Shown here piece by piece: positions 37,985 through 46,592 of a stretch of 64,000 nucleotides of DNA. Position numbers and translations under genes: made by a program. The stretch spans positions 186,001 to 250,000 of the forward strand of contig NZ_BMFW01000004.1 of the NCBI RefSeq assembly GCF_014639275.1, in the 5' to 3' direction. The first letter of the stretch is position 1. Every line of letters begins with the position of its first letter. A model generated the notes under the pieces. The model saw only the letters and a list, made by a program, of their open reading frames with translations. It was not told the DNA's origin and did no database searches. This DNA is from Arthrobacter liuii (GTDB taxonomy: Bacteria; Actinomycetota; Actinomycetes; Actinomycetales; Micrococcaceae).

Positions 37985-38755
37985 TTATGCGGCCGGCGCT
38001 GCAGCCTTCTGTACGAGTGCCTGGACCATCTTCTGGACCTGGGCGCCGTAACCGCCATTCAAGGCAGTGTCCTTGATCTTGGTGGCCAGCGCGTCGGCGT
38101 CGGCCGGGGCGGCGTTCTTCAGGTTGGTCAGGTCAGCCTGCAGGTTCGCGGGCAGCTTGGCGAACAGGTCCGGGTGGCCAATCAGTTGGTCGGCGGCCTT
38201 CTGGAGCGCAGCACCCGGGTGGTCGGAGGTCAACGCGGTCCGCAGCTCCTGGCGCAGACCATCTTCTCCGGCCTCAGCCTGGCCGGACTCGCCGGCCTCG
38301 CCGTTCAGGGCGTTCTGGGCGCGCTGCTGGATCTCGGCGCCGTAGCCGCCGGAGAGGGCGGTGGTCTTGATCTTGTAGGCGTCCGCGACCCGGTCAGCGG
38401 GGGCAGCGTCCTTGAGGGCCGTGATGTCAGCCTGCAGCGCGGCAGGCAGCTTGTTGAACAGCTGCGGGTGGTTCACCAGTGCCGTGGCTGCCTTGGCGGC
38501 ACGGTCACCGACGGACTGCGGGCTGTCGGCGCTGAGGTTCAGGAACAGTCCCAGACCGCCGTGCGCGCCTTCGTTGTGGTCCGAACCCTGACCCCAGGCC
38601 TTCGCCGAGTGGGATGCGGAAGCAGTTGAGCTTGTTGAGGCGCTGGGGGAGGCTGATGCGGCGCCAACACCCATTGAGACCATGCCGCCGGCAGCCAGGA
38701 TTGCGGCTGCGCCGACTCCGATGCGGGTTTTCATTGACGGAATTGATGACTTCAT
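37985..38755 (-). CDS. Secreted protein with two copies of an unknown 63-residue module
   Basis: 256 residues. A signal peptide is present (MKTRIGVGAAAILAAGG to ASAS), followed by a Ser/Ala-rich linker and two repeats: module A about residues 85-150 and module B about 187-250. Shared core: HPxLFxKLPAxLQAD, LKxAAPAD, KIKxTALxGGYGAxxQ. The linker between them is Gly/Glu-rich. No known family was recognised. ATG 38755 with AGAAGGA upstream; the second ATG at codon 8 is possible. Codon use and intact frame say it is a functional gene inside an otherwise decayed island. Confidence 0.75.
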   Translation of the reverse strand: MKSSIPSMKTRIGVGAAAILAAGGMVSMGVGAASASPSASTSSTASASHSAKAWGQGSDHNEGAHGGLGLFLNLSADSPQSVGDRAAKAATALVNHPQLFNKLPAALQADITALKDAAPADRVADAYKIKTTALSGGYGAEIQQRAQNALNGEAGESGQAEAGEDGLRQELRTALTSDHPGAALQKAADQLIGHPDLFAKLPANLQADLTNLKNAAPADADALATKIKDTALNGGYGAQVQKMVQALVQKAAAPAA

Positions 38756-38841
38756 TACTGAATGTCCTTCTATTCGTTTCGTGTCGCTTCGTACCGCCGC
38801 GGACCCCAGTCGATCCGCGACGGCATCAACACTAAGGCTGC

Positions 38842-39300
38842 TTACTGAGTGGCACCTGAATGCGGCTGGGTGCGTCCTTGTGCATACTGGACGGCCCGAT
38901 CCCGTGCCAGCAGCTCCTCGATGACGCGCTGGCCGGCGCTGCGTTCACGCGTGACCAGTGAGCCCATCAGGTCCACGGCGACGGCAGCCACCGGTGTCCG
39001 GCCTTCGGTGAAGGGTTCCTCCAGCTCGACCCCGTGGATGATGGCGTTGCCGGAACGGTCCTCAACCAGGCCGAACGAGTCGGCCAGGGCTTTGGCGTCC
39101 CCAGCCATGATGTAGCCTTCGGCATGACCGCATGCCGCTGCCTCCGGTCATGCCGAACGTTTCGGCGCTGGATTGGTCGCGCATGGCAGTCGCGGCGCTG
39201 GCGATCAGGTAATCGGAGAGTGCGACCAGGGCGTCTGGCGTTGCACGGTATCGGAAGGTCTGGTCCTTATTCCGCCGGTCTGATGCCAATGGCGGACACA

Positions 39301-39301
<1 letters not shown>
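38842..39301 (-). pseudogene. Unknown gene split by a frameshift
   Basis: Two overlapping minus-strand frames each show good codon use over complementary parts. From 39301 the frame reads FRYRATPDALVALSDYLI and onward to AETFGMTGG; then, at about 39130, sense-like sequence continues in the other frame as GHAEGYIMAGDAKALADSF through ELLARDRAVQYAQG to 38842. A single frameshift near 39125-39140 would join them into about 150 residues. No family recognised. It could also be two short genes, but the overlap and missing start for the second argue otherwise. Confidence 0.5.
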
Positions 39302-40042
<741 letters not shown>

Positions 40043-40155
40043 ACTCCGAACCGAATTCTGCTCGCCATTGATCATCACTGCCCTGGACAGCCCAAACCGC
40101 TGCCGCCCTGTAGGCTCACTGGTGGAACTGTAGGGACCTAGGGGTGGATTAACGC

Positions 40156-42390
40156 ATGAAGACTGTCATGACCAAAACCCGCACAGCTGCGAGGATCCTG
40201 GGGCTGTTTGCTGCGGCCGCGCTTCTTGGTCCTGCCATGGCGACTAATGCCAGCGCCGCAGATACACCAGTTGTGCCTCCTCCTGCCGCGGAAAAGGCAG
40301 CAACAGCCCCGCAGCTGCCTACCGATCAGTTCATCGTGAAGTTCAAGCCGTCCGCAGCTGGCAGTCCAGCGGAGCGGGACAAGACTTACAGGAAGGCTGC
40401 CGGCACTGCCTCCGTTGGCGTCAAGGAAATAAAAAACACCGCCAGTGACGCCAAGGTAGTTAAAGCAAGCCACCGGCTCAGTGCCGAGGAGTCCACGCGC
40501 GTGCTGGAGAGCATCGCTGCGGACAACAATGTGGCCTCGGTGGAGCCGGACATCCTCATGCATCCGACATCCACCCCCAACGACACCTACTACTCCAAGC
40601 AGTGGGCACTGTCCGATCCGACTGCCGGCATCCGGGTCCCGTCCGTCTGGGACAAGACGACGGGCACAGGGCAGATCGTCGCGGTGATCGACACCGGCAT
40701 CACGGCACACAGCGATCTCAACGCGAACGTCATCGCTGGCTATGACATGATCGCTGATCCGACGGCTTCGGGTGATGGCGACGGGAGGGACCCAGACCCC
40801 TCTGACCCGGGCGACTACCGGACCTCAGGAGCCTGCGGGTCCACCTCAGCCGCCAACTCGTCCTGGCACGGCACCCATGTTGCCGGGATCATCGCCGCCG
40901 TGGCCAACAACGGGGAGGGCGTCACCGGAGGGGCTCCGGGCGTGAAGATTGAGCCGGTCCGCGCACTCGGTGACTGCGGCGGCTACCTCTCCGACGTGTC
41001 CGACAGCATCACCTGGGCCTCAGGAGGAGCCGTCACTGGGGTACCCGCCAATGCCAATCCGGCGGAAACGATTAACCTCAGCGTCGGTGGAACTGCCGCC
41101 TGCTCGTCAACCCTGCAGGCTGCCATTGATGGGGCCGTCAGCCGCGGCTCCACCGTCTTTGTGGCCGCAGGCAACGAGAGCCAACCCGCGGCAAATAATG
41201 CACCGGCAAACTGCAACAACGTTGTCACCGTCGCAGCCTCCAACCAGTCCGGGTCCAAGGCGTCGTACTCGAACTACGGTGCCGCCGTCGACGTCGTGGC
41301 ACCGGGAGGCGACACGGGAGCCGGGATCCTCTCCACGTATAACGCCGGAACAACAACCCCAGGGGCGGAGACCTATGGCTACATGATGGGAACGTCAATG
41401 GCCACCCCGATGGCCGCCTCGGTGGGCGCCCTGATGAAGGCCGCTGATCCGTCTCTGACGCCAGCCCAGATCAAAGCGAAACTCAAGGCAACGGCCAGGG
41501 CCCTTCCTGGGACCTGTTCAGGAGGCTGCGGTGCCGGCCTGATCGACGCCTCGGCCGCGGTGGTTTTCCCCGGCGCGCCGGCTGCACCCCCGACACCCAT
41601 CGCCGCGAAGGCAGCTTCGCTGAACGGTGCCCTGGGAGCAGCCACCACCGGTGAGATCTATGGGCTCAAGGACAGCGGGGGATACCAATGCTTCGAGTAC
41701 GGATGCATCCTCTATTCGCCGGCATCGGGAGCGCATGTCTCAAAGGGTGCGATACGGGACCTCTGGGCGCAGACAGGCTATGAGAACGGTAGTCTGGGCT
41801 ATCCGGTCACGGATGAGGTGGCAGGCATCCGTGACGGTGGTGTCTACCAGAACTACCAGGGCGGGGCCATCATCTGGTCACCGGCCACCGGGGCGCATAT
41901 CTCCGTCGGGGCCATCCGCGGCCTCTGGGCGCAGACCGGATTCGAGAACGGCGCCCTGGGCTACCCCGTGACCAATGAGGTCTCTGGCCTCCGTGACGGT
42001 GGTGTCTACCAGAACTACCAGGGCGGTGCCATCATCTGGTCACCGGCGACCGGAGCCCACATCTCGGTCGGGGCCATCCGCGGTGAATGGGCAGCCACCG
42101 GGTTTGAGGGTGGCCGTTTGGGCTACCCGGTCACCGACGAAGTGGCAGGACTCCGCGACGGCGGCGTCTACCAGAACTACCAAGGCGGCGCGATCATCTG
42201 GTCACCGGCAACCGGGGCGCACCTCTCGGTCGGGGCCATTCGCTCCTTCTGGGCCTCGACAGGGTTCGAATCCGGACGCCTTGGCTACCCGACGAGCGAC
42301 GAGTACCCGACCGGCAACGACGGAAGCGTGGCCCAGAACTACCAGGGCGGTGTCATCCACTTCACCCCGGGCGGTGTCTACATCTCCTGA
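40156..42390 (+). CDS. Secreted S8 serine protease (subtilase) with LGFP repeats
   Basis: 744 residues. Signal peptide (ILGLFAAAALLGPAMATNASA), an inhibitor-like propeptide (PTDQFIVKFKPSAAG to VASVEPDILMHP), and the protease domain with triad Asp in VAVIDTGITAH (about 179), His in WHGTHVAGIIAAV (about 238) and Ser in MGTSMATPMAAS (about 414). After a Pro-rich hinge come four to five LGFP-type repeats with GYPVTDEVAG and YQNYQGGAIIWSP. LGFP repeats bind cell-wall polymers in corynebacteria, so wall retention is likely. AGGGGTGG precedes the ATG. It is intact although flanked by pseudogenes, so it is probably the selected cargo of the island. Confidence 0.92.
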   Translation: MKTVMTKTRTAARILGLFAAAALLGPAMATNASAADTPVVPPPAAEKAATAPQLPTDQFIVKFKPSAAGSPAERDKTYRKAAGTASVGVKEIKNTASDAKVVKASHRLSAEESTRVLESIAADNNVASVEPDILMHPTSTPNDTYYSKQWALSDPTAGIRVPSVWDKTTGTGQIVAVIDTGITAHSDLNANVIAGYDMIADPTASGDGDGRDPDPSDPGDYRTSGACGSTSAANSSWHGTHVAGIIAAVANNGEGVTGGAPGVKIEPVRALGDCGGYLSDVSDSITWASGGAVTGVPANANPAETINLSVGGTAACSSTLQAAIDGAVSRGSTVFVAAGNESQPAANNAPANCNNVVTVAASNQSGSKASYSNYGAAVDVVAPGGDTGAGILSTYNAGTTTPGAETYGYMMGTSMATPMAASVGALMKAADPSLTPAQIKAKLKATARALPGTCSGGCGAGLIDASAAVVFPGAPAAPPTPIAAKAASLNGALGAATTGEIYGLKDSGGYQCFEYGCILYSPASGAHVSKGAIRDLWAQTGYENGSLGYPVTDEVAGIRDGGVYQNYQGGAIIWSPATGAHISVGAIRGLWAQTGFENGALGYPVTNEVSGLRDGGVYQNYQGGAIIWSPATGAHISVGAIRGEWAATGFEGGRLGYPVTDEVAGLRDGGVYQNYQGGAIIWSPATGAHLSVGAIRSFWASTGFESGRLGYPTSDEYPTGNDGSVAQNYQGGVIHFTPGGVYIS
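41831..42316 (+). repeat. 162-bp tandem repeat units in protease C-terminus
   Basis: GTGACGGTGG/GCGACGGCGG anchors begin at 41831, 41993 and 42155, exactly 162 bp (54 codons) apart. Copies differ mainly at third positions; they encode the LGFP repeats. Confidence 0.85.
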
Positions 42391-42712
42391 CCACAGTGGG
42401 GCACCTTGCCTGATCCGGGTCCCTCTCCTCGGGCTGATCGCGCTTCTTGAGGGTCTCGATCAACGGATTGAACCCGTCGTCGCCGGTAGCCTCTGCGATG
42501 CCGCGCAGCTGCTCGGCCACCTCTCGCCAGATGCCCGCGCCAAGTCTTCGAGGGCGTAGACAACTGCGCCGTCCTCCTGGTGGTAGTAGACGCGCCCCTT
42601 CCGCTGAGTCGCCCAATTGGCCAGCGTGCCCGTGGACCGTCGCAGGTATCGAGCAGCTTCGCGGCGTGTCAGGAGCCTCGTTGGGATCCTCGGGTCGTTG
42701 AGACCGATCCAT
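42362..42712 (-). pseudogene. Excisionase-like HTH gene, probably frameshifted
   Basis: One minus-strand frame (about 42705 to 42544) encodes a helix-turn-helix of the MerR/excisionase type: LLTRREAARYLRRSTGTLANW, then KGRVYYHQEDGAVVYALEDL. After that point the plausible continuation, GAGIWREVAEQLRGIAEATG to LIETLKKRD, is in the neighbouring frame, which also holds the only good ATG (42712). A frameshift on either side is therefore likely. An excisionase next to attR is what an integrative element should have. Its 3' end overlaps the protease gene by 29 bp, convergent. Confidence 0.45.
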
Positions 42713-42783
42713 CGTATGTGTTCACGGTGTTCTCTATGCGTCCCGTGTCCCGACGGCCGACACTTTCTGCATGACCGTCGGAA

Positions 42784-42793
42784 TAACACTTTG
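42784..42793 (+). repeat. Right-end copy of arm-site-like TAACACTTTG
   Basis: TAACACTTTG matches 9 of 10 positions (AACACTTTG) of the pair near attL. It lies 117 bp inside attR. Confidence 0.4.
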
Positions 42794-42909
42794 CCCGTGA
42801 ACTCACGTAAATCCTGCATGAGCCAGCGTGACCTGGCGTGAAACCCGAACTGGGAGTTCCGGCGGCTGACGGCCGTATCGTGACTGGGGATGACCTCGAG
42901 TTATCCAGA

Positions 42910-42957
42910 GTTCGCAGCGAAGAGGTCAGGAGTTCGAATCTCCTTAGCTCCGCAATT
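42910..42957 (+). repeat. attR-like 48-bp direct repeat (tRNA-Ala 3' half)
   Basis: Differs from the tRNA copy at two positions only: a T to G in the anticodon loop region and A to G at the discriminator base. The 5' half of the tRNA is absent, so this is not a second tRNA gene. Confidence 0.9.
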
Positions 42958-44084
42958 CAGGCCCCGCTCAATGTAGGTCCCGTTGCTGACCGCGTAATGG
43001 TGTCTTCGGGGCCGGACTCCGAATGAAAACGGGCTGGCGGGCCGTTCTCCAAAAAACGGGTCAGATTGGGTGGACGGTAGTTGGGATCGTCCTCATGGCG
43101 CTTCAGTGCTGACTCCGACACCCGTTCATGCGCCGGATCGGTCGTGCCCATCGGCCGGACATAGGCAGGAAGCAACCTCCAGAAACCCGTACGGGATTCC
43201 TGAATCGGCGCCCAATCGCCGGCCTGTTCCAAGGCAATGTCCGTGAAAGCGTCAGGGCGGAATACCAGACCGCAGCTACGGGCGCGGTCAACGATCCATT
43301 CCAGGGCAATGTCGGACAGGCTGGTGCTGCGGTTGCCCCCGCCCACATCGCCGTGGGTGCCGGTGAACCAGACCTGTTCCAGCCTTTGGCTGCCGGCCCC
43401 ATCCTGTTGATGCCAGAGTGCCGGCGCAAACGGCTTGCGTTTCTCGTCAATGGCCAGGGCCTGGAAGGCGTTGTCAACACTGGTCGACAAGTCCGCATCG
43501 TGGAATGCCCATCTGTTGTTGAACCGGTCGATAATCGGGACCCCGGTGAGCGGGATGCCGAGGGCTCCCACCGTGTCCCAGACCGCGATGCAGTGGATCC
43601 GGGTCTCATGTGAGAAGGACCGGCGAAACAGCGTCGCTTCGACCGAGCGCGGGTTGGTGGTGGGAGTCCTGTCCCTGTACAGGGCGTACGCCTCGGTAAG
43701 TCTGCTCCGGAAACGTCGTCGCAGGATGCCGGCGTTCCTGATCAGCCCTGCTGTACTTCTGGCTGTGTATGCGCCCCGGCTGAAGCCTAAAAGAAACAGT
43801 TCGTCCCCGGGCTGGAAGTTTCCCATAATGTAGCGGTAGGCGGCCAAGACGTCATGGGAGAGCCCGGCGCCGAAGGCCCCGCCGCCGATCCGGTCCTGGC
43901 GGCCCGTGCCGACGCCGCGATGGTAAAAGACCCTTTGTTCCACCGCCCTGCCGTTGTCGTTCCTGCCCACTGCATCAATTCCGAGCGCCAGCTTGGTGAC
44001 GTTGGTGGGGCAGGGTTGCCCGTCTGCAGTTTGGTCAGGCGTCGCCCACGTTCCGTCGCAGCACACGATGATGCGTTTGGTCAT
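42957..44084 (-). CDS. DUF2235 alpha/beta hydrolase
   Basis: 375 residues. MTKRIIVCCDGTWATPDQ at the start, the nucleophile elbow LLGFSRGAYTARS with Ser102, and FTGTHGDVGGG near residue 250, where the His/Asp come from. DUF2235 is the catalytic fold of Tle1-type phospholipase effectors of type VI secretion; stand-alone actinobacterial members have unknown substrates and no T6SS is expected here. The last residues (DTITRSATGPTLSGA) run up to the att repeat and the stop shares its last bases, so the C-terminus may have been altered by the insertion. ATG with CAGGAAG upstream. Confidence 0.85.
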   Translation of the reverse strand: MTKRIIVCCDGTWATPDQTADGQPCPTNVTKLALGIDAVGRNDNGRAVEQRVFYHRGVGTGRQDRIGGGAFGAGLSHDVLAAYRYIMGNFQPGDELFLLGFSRGAYTARSTAGLIRNAGILRRRFRSRLTEAYALYRDRTPTTNPRSVEATLFRRSFSHETRIHCIAVWDTVGALGIPLTGVPIIDRFNNRWAFHDADLSTSVDNAFQALAIDEKRKPFAPALWHQQDGAGSQRLEQVWFTGTHGDVGGGNRSTSLSDIALEWIVDRARSCGLVFRPDAFTDIALEQAGDWAPIQESRTGFWRLLPAYVRPMGTTDPAHERVSESALKRHEDDPNYRPPNLTRFLENGPPARFHSESGPEDTITRSATGPTLSGA

Positions 44085-44164
44085 GTCGTCTTCCTGGAAA
44101 TCCGGTCTTCGATTCGGGCATTGCCACGTCTATGTGGGTTGCAATCGGTATACACCCGGACAGG

Positions 44165-44282
44165 ATTCCCGTCCATCGCAGGCTTCGTGGTGAACGGCCT
44201 TCCCTGGCTTGCGCTCATCGGCCTGGTCCTGTTCGTGGCCACCGGCGTCTGGGGCGGCTGAAGCGTAAGGCCAACGCCTGAC
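44165..44282 (+). pseudogene. Remnant of a small hydrophobic protein gene
   Basis: The frame reads SIAGFVVNGLPWLALIGLVL to FVATGVWGG then TGA; shifting by one base at 44258-44262 gives LKRKANA and a stop, the usual basic tail of small one-helix actinobacterial membrane proteins. No start codon is left. Only a weak case. Confidence 0.35.
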
Positions 44283-44337
44283 CTTTGACCGCCGAAGGAC
44301 CCTGGCTGTTCTCCAGTAACGGCGGCACTCTTGGTCC

Positions 44338-45093
44338 ATGAGCGTCACAGAGAAGGCGGACCGCCTCACACCGTTAGTCCCTCCGGTCCGGCGCAACCTT
44401 GCTGCCAACTACGCGCTGCACCCTGATCGTCCCTGGATCCGCGCCGTCCGGATCCTGGTGGGGCTCTTCGTGGTCGTCGCACTCGTCCAAAAGACCTTTG
44501 ATGCCGCCCTGCCCGGCAATGACGTGGACATCCCCCAGCTGTACTCGGAGTTCACAGTGCAGGGAAACCTTGTCCTGGGGCTTGTCCTGATCATGTCAGG
44601 GGCACGGCGGCGGAACCGGTTGCCGGGGTGGTGGGACCATCTGTTCGGTGCTCTGGTCCTGTACCTGGTGATGACGGGGGTCATCTATGTGGGGCTGGTG
44701 GCACCGCCGGGAGAGCCGTGGTGGAGCTGGGACTTGTACTGGCCGCAGATGGCCCACCACCGCCTGGCCCCCCTGGTAACTGCCCTGGACTGGCTGCTGG
44801 TAATCCGGACGATCCGCGGTCCCTGGTGGCGGCCGCTTGCCTGGCTGGGCTATCCGGTGGTGTTCCTTGCGTTCTCCTGGATCCGCGGCGGCATTGACGG
44901 GTGGTACGTCTACGACTTTCTTGACCCCACCCTCGACGGCGGCTGGGCGAGGGTGCTGGGCGCCACCGCCCAGGTTCTCATCGCGTTCCTGGTCGCTTCC
45001 TTGCTGGTCCACGCCGCAGGCAATGCGCGGGTGGCCCTCGCCACCGGACGGCAATCCCGGCAGAAGGGGCCTAGATCCAGCCCTTCTTCTTGA
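44338..45093 (+). CDS. Pr6Pr family membrane protein
   Basis: 251 residues, six hydrophobic segments, of the Pr6Pr/FAR-17a-like family. RILVGLFVVVALVQKTFD in the first helix, YSEFTVQGNLVLGLVLI in the second, VMTGVIYVGLVAPPGE in the fourth and WYVYDFLDP before the last are typical. Function unknown. ATG 44338 has CACTCT 6 nt upstream, compatible with a leaderless start. Its 3' end overlaps the corA pseudogene by 23 bp, tail to tail. Confidence 0.85.
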   Translation: MSVTEKADRLTPLVPPVRRNLAANYALHPDRPWIRAVRILVGLFVVVALVQKTFDAALPGNDVDIPQLYSEFTVQGNLVLGLVLIMSGARRRNRLPGWWDHLFGALVLYLVMTGVIYVGLVAPPGEPWWSWDLYWPQMAHHRLAPLVTALDWLLVIRTIRGPWWRPLAWLGYPVVFLAFSWIRGGIDGWYVYDFLDPTLDGGWARVLGATAQVLIAFLVASLLVHAAGNARVALATGRQSRQKGPRSSPSS

Positions 45094-45926
45094 AGATTCC
45101 GTACATGAGGGCGCCGGCCGCAACCATGAGGATCAAGGCGTAGGGATAGCCCGCGGCCCAGTGGAGTTCGGGCATGTTGTCGAAGTTCATGCCGTAGATC
45201 CCGGCAACGAATGACGGCGCGAACAGGATTGCCGCCCAGGACGAGATTTTCTTGACCTGTTCGTTCTGCTCGGTGCTGACGTCATTTTGCCGGTTCGCGG
45301 TCAGGGTTCCATCCAGCGTCAGCGCGTTCTGCGGCAAGTCCCGTAAGGAGCCTACCCGGGAGATTGGCCGCTCAACATGATCTTCCATGTCGCGCAGGCT
45401 GTGCCGCAGGTCAGTTTCCACCTGGTACTTCTCGAAGCCCCGCTTCAGCTGGTCCAGCATATCCGGCAGGGGGTGGATGGCGCGCTGGAACTGGATGACC
45501 TCGCGTGCCAGCTCATAGATCCGGCGTGATACCGAGGAATCCCCGCTGAACAGCTGGTCCTCGATTTCGTCAATGTCGTTCTCCAGCCCCGCCACCACCG
45601 GCGCGTAGTCATCCACCACGCGGTCCAGCAGGGCAGACAACACGGCTTCGGGCCCATGCTGCAGGAGGGCCGGCCGCAGGACGGTGAACAGGTTGTCGTC
45701 GTAACGCTCAAGCTTGGGCCGCTGGTGGGCTGAGACGGCATCCTCCACTGCCAGGGCGTGGAGCCCGAACTCGTTGGCGACGGCGGTCATTTCCTCCGCC
45801 GGGGCCGGTAGGGCCCCATCCACGCCATGCCGCCGTGGCGGGCCAGCGTCTCGAAGGTCTGGTCGAGGCTTTGGGGCTCAGCATGGCGGACGCCGTTGAC
45901 GCAGACGGCGTTATCGATGATGGTCA
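45071..45926 (-). pseudogene. corA: Frameshifted, internally deleted CorA-type Mg transporter gene
   Basis: The natural start MTIIDNAVCVNGVRHAEPQ at 45926 runs to MAWMGPYRP and then hits a frameshift: TACCGGCCCCGGCG lacks about 4 nt compared with the expected YRPAPAEE coding. The following frame (EEMTAVANEFGLHALAVED) continues to the end. A second lesion is an in-frame loss of about 45-50 codons after NLFTVLRPA, where the EFGELHxFxG region of the cytoplasmic domain should be. The rest, including the pore helix with YGMNFDNMPE (GMN motif) and the C-terminal KKKGWI, is intact. The 250-residue open frame cannot make a normal CorA funnel. Confidence 0.8.
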
Positions 45927-45927
45927 T

Positions 45928-46431
45928 TCAGGAAATCCTAGCCGCCGGAGCTGCCGCACTGCTGAGGCCGCCGATGAGCGGTTCGGTCCGGTAGGGGATA
46001 TGGGTATGCAGGGCCAGCACAGTCTCCGTGCGGATGACACCCTTGATCCTCAGGACCTGCCGCAGGGACGACTGCAGGTTGTGGGTGTCTGTGGCCACCA
46101 CCCGGCACCAGACGTCACCGCGGCCGGAAATCTCGTGGACTTCCAGGACCTGCGGGATAAGCCGCAGCGCCGCTACAACACCGTCGAGCTCGCGGTGGGA
46201 GACTTCGATGGTCACGAAGGCCACGACGTCATAGCCCACCGCCTCAAGGTCCACTTCGCGGCCGCCCGGGCGCAGCACCCCGGCACGGAACAGGCGGCGC
46301 ATGCGTGACTGGGCCGTATTGCGGGCGATGCCCAGGGACTCGCTGAGCTCACCGATCTGGATCCGGGGATCCCTGATGAGGGCCAGGAGGATCTTCAGGT
46401 CCGTGGGGTCCAGATTGTTCAAAACCGTCAC
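45928..46431 (-). CDS. Lrp/AsnC family transcriptional regulator
   Basis: 167 residues: N-terminal winged HTH (LDPTDLKILLALIRDPRI to IARNTAQSRMRRL) and a C-terminal RAM ligand domain (VLEVHEISGRGDVWCRVVA). GTG start with GGAGA upstream. It is divergent from the MFS gene at 46593 and its end is 2 nt from the corA remnant. Lrp-family regulators usually control the adjacent divergent transporter, so an amino-acid-responsive export system is a reasonable guess, not more. Confidence 0.93.
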   Translation of the reverse strand: MTVLNNLDPTDLKILLALIRDPRIQIGELSESLGIARNTAQSRMRRLFRAGVLRPGGREVDLEAVGYDVVAFVTIEVSHRELDGVVAALRLIPQVLEVHEISGRGDVWCRVVATDTHNLQSSLRQVLRIKGVIRTETVLALHTHIPYRTEPLIGGLSSAAAPAARIS

Positions 46432-46448
46432 TCTCCATCATGTTGGAA

Positions 46449-46485
46449 TCCACAAGTTGATGATTCTGCTCAATTATCTCCACAA
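46449..46485. promoter_or_regulatory. Candidate Lrp operator: two TCCACAA repeats 30 bp apart
   Basis: TCCACAA occurs at 46449-46455 and 46479-46485, three helical turns apart, in the AT-rich divergent region between the Lrp gene and the MFS gene. GAATC...GATTC forms a dyad around the first copy. Confidence 0.4.
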
Positions 46486-46592
46486 TTTCGGATGGATAGG
46501 GCAGAGGTGCCGCACCCTTGACTCATCACAGTTGTATCCGCGCCGGGTTCCCACAAGGACAAACCCGCCGCGGCGACCCCTAAGGCGGCACA

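Noticed and set aside
41831..42316. CRISPR-like array
   Set aside because: The repeats are 162-bp coding units in frame with a protease, without spacers.
42910..42957. A second tRNA-Ala gene
   Set aside because: Only the 3' half is present; the acceptor 5' strand and D arm are missing, so it is an att scar.
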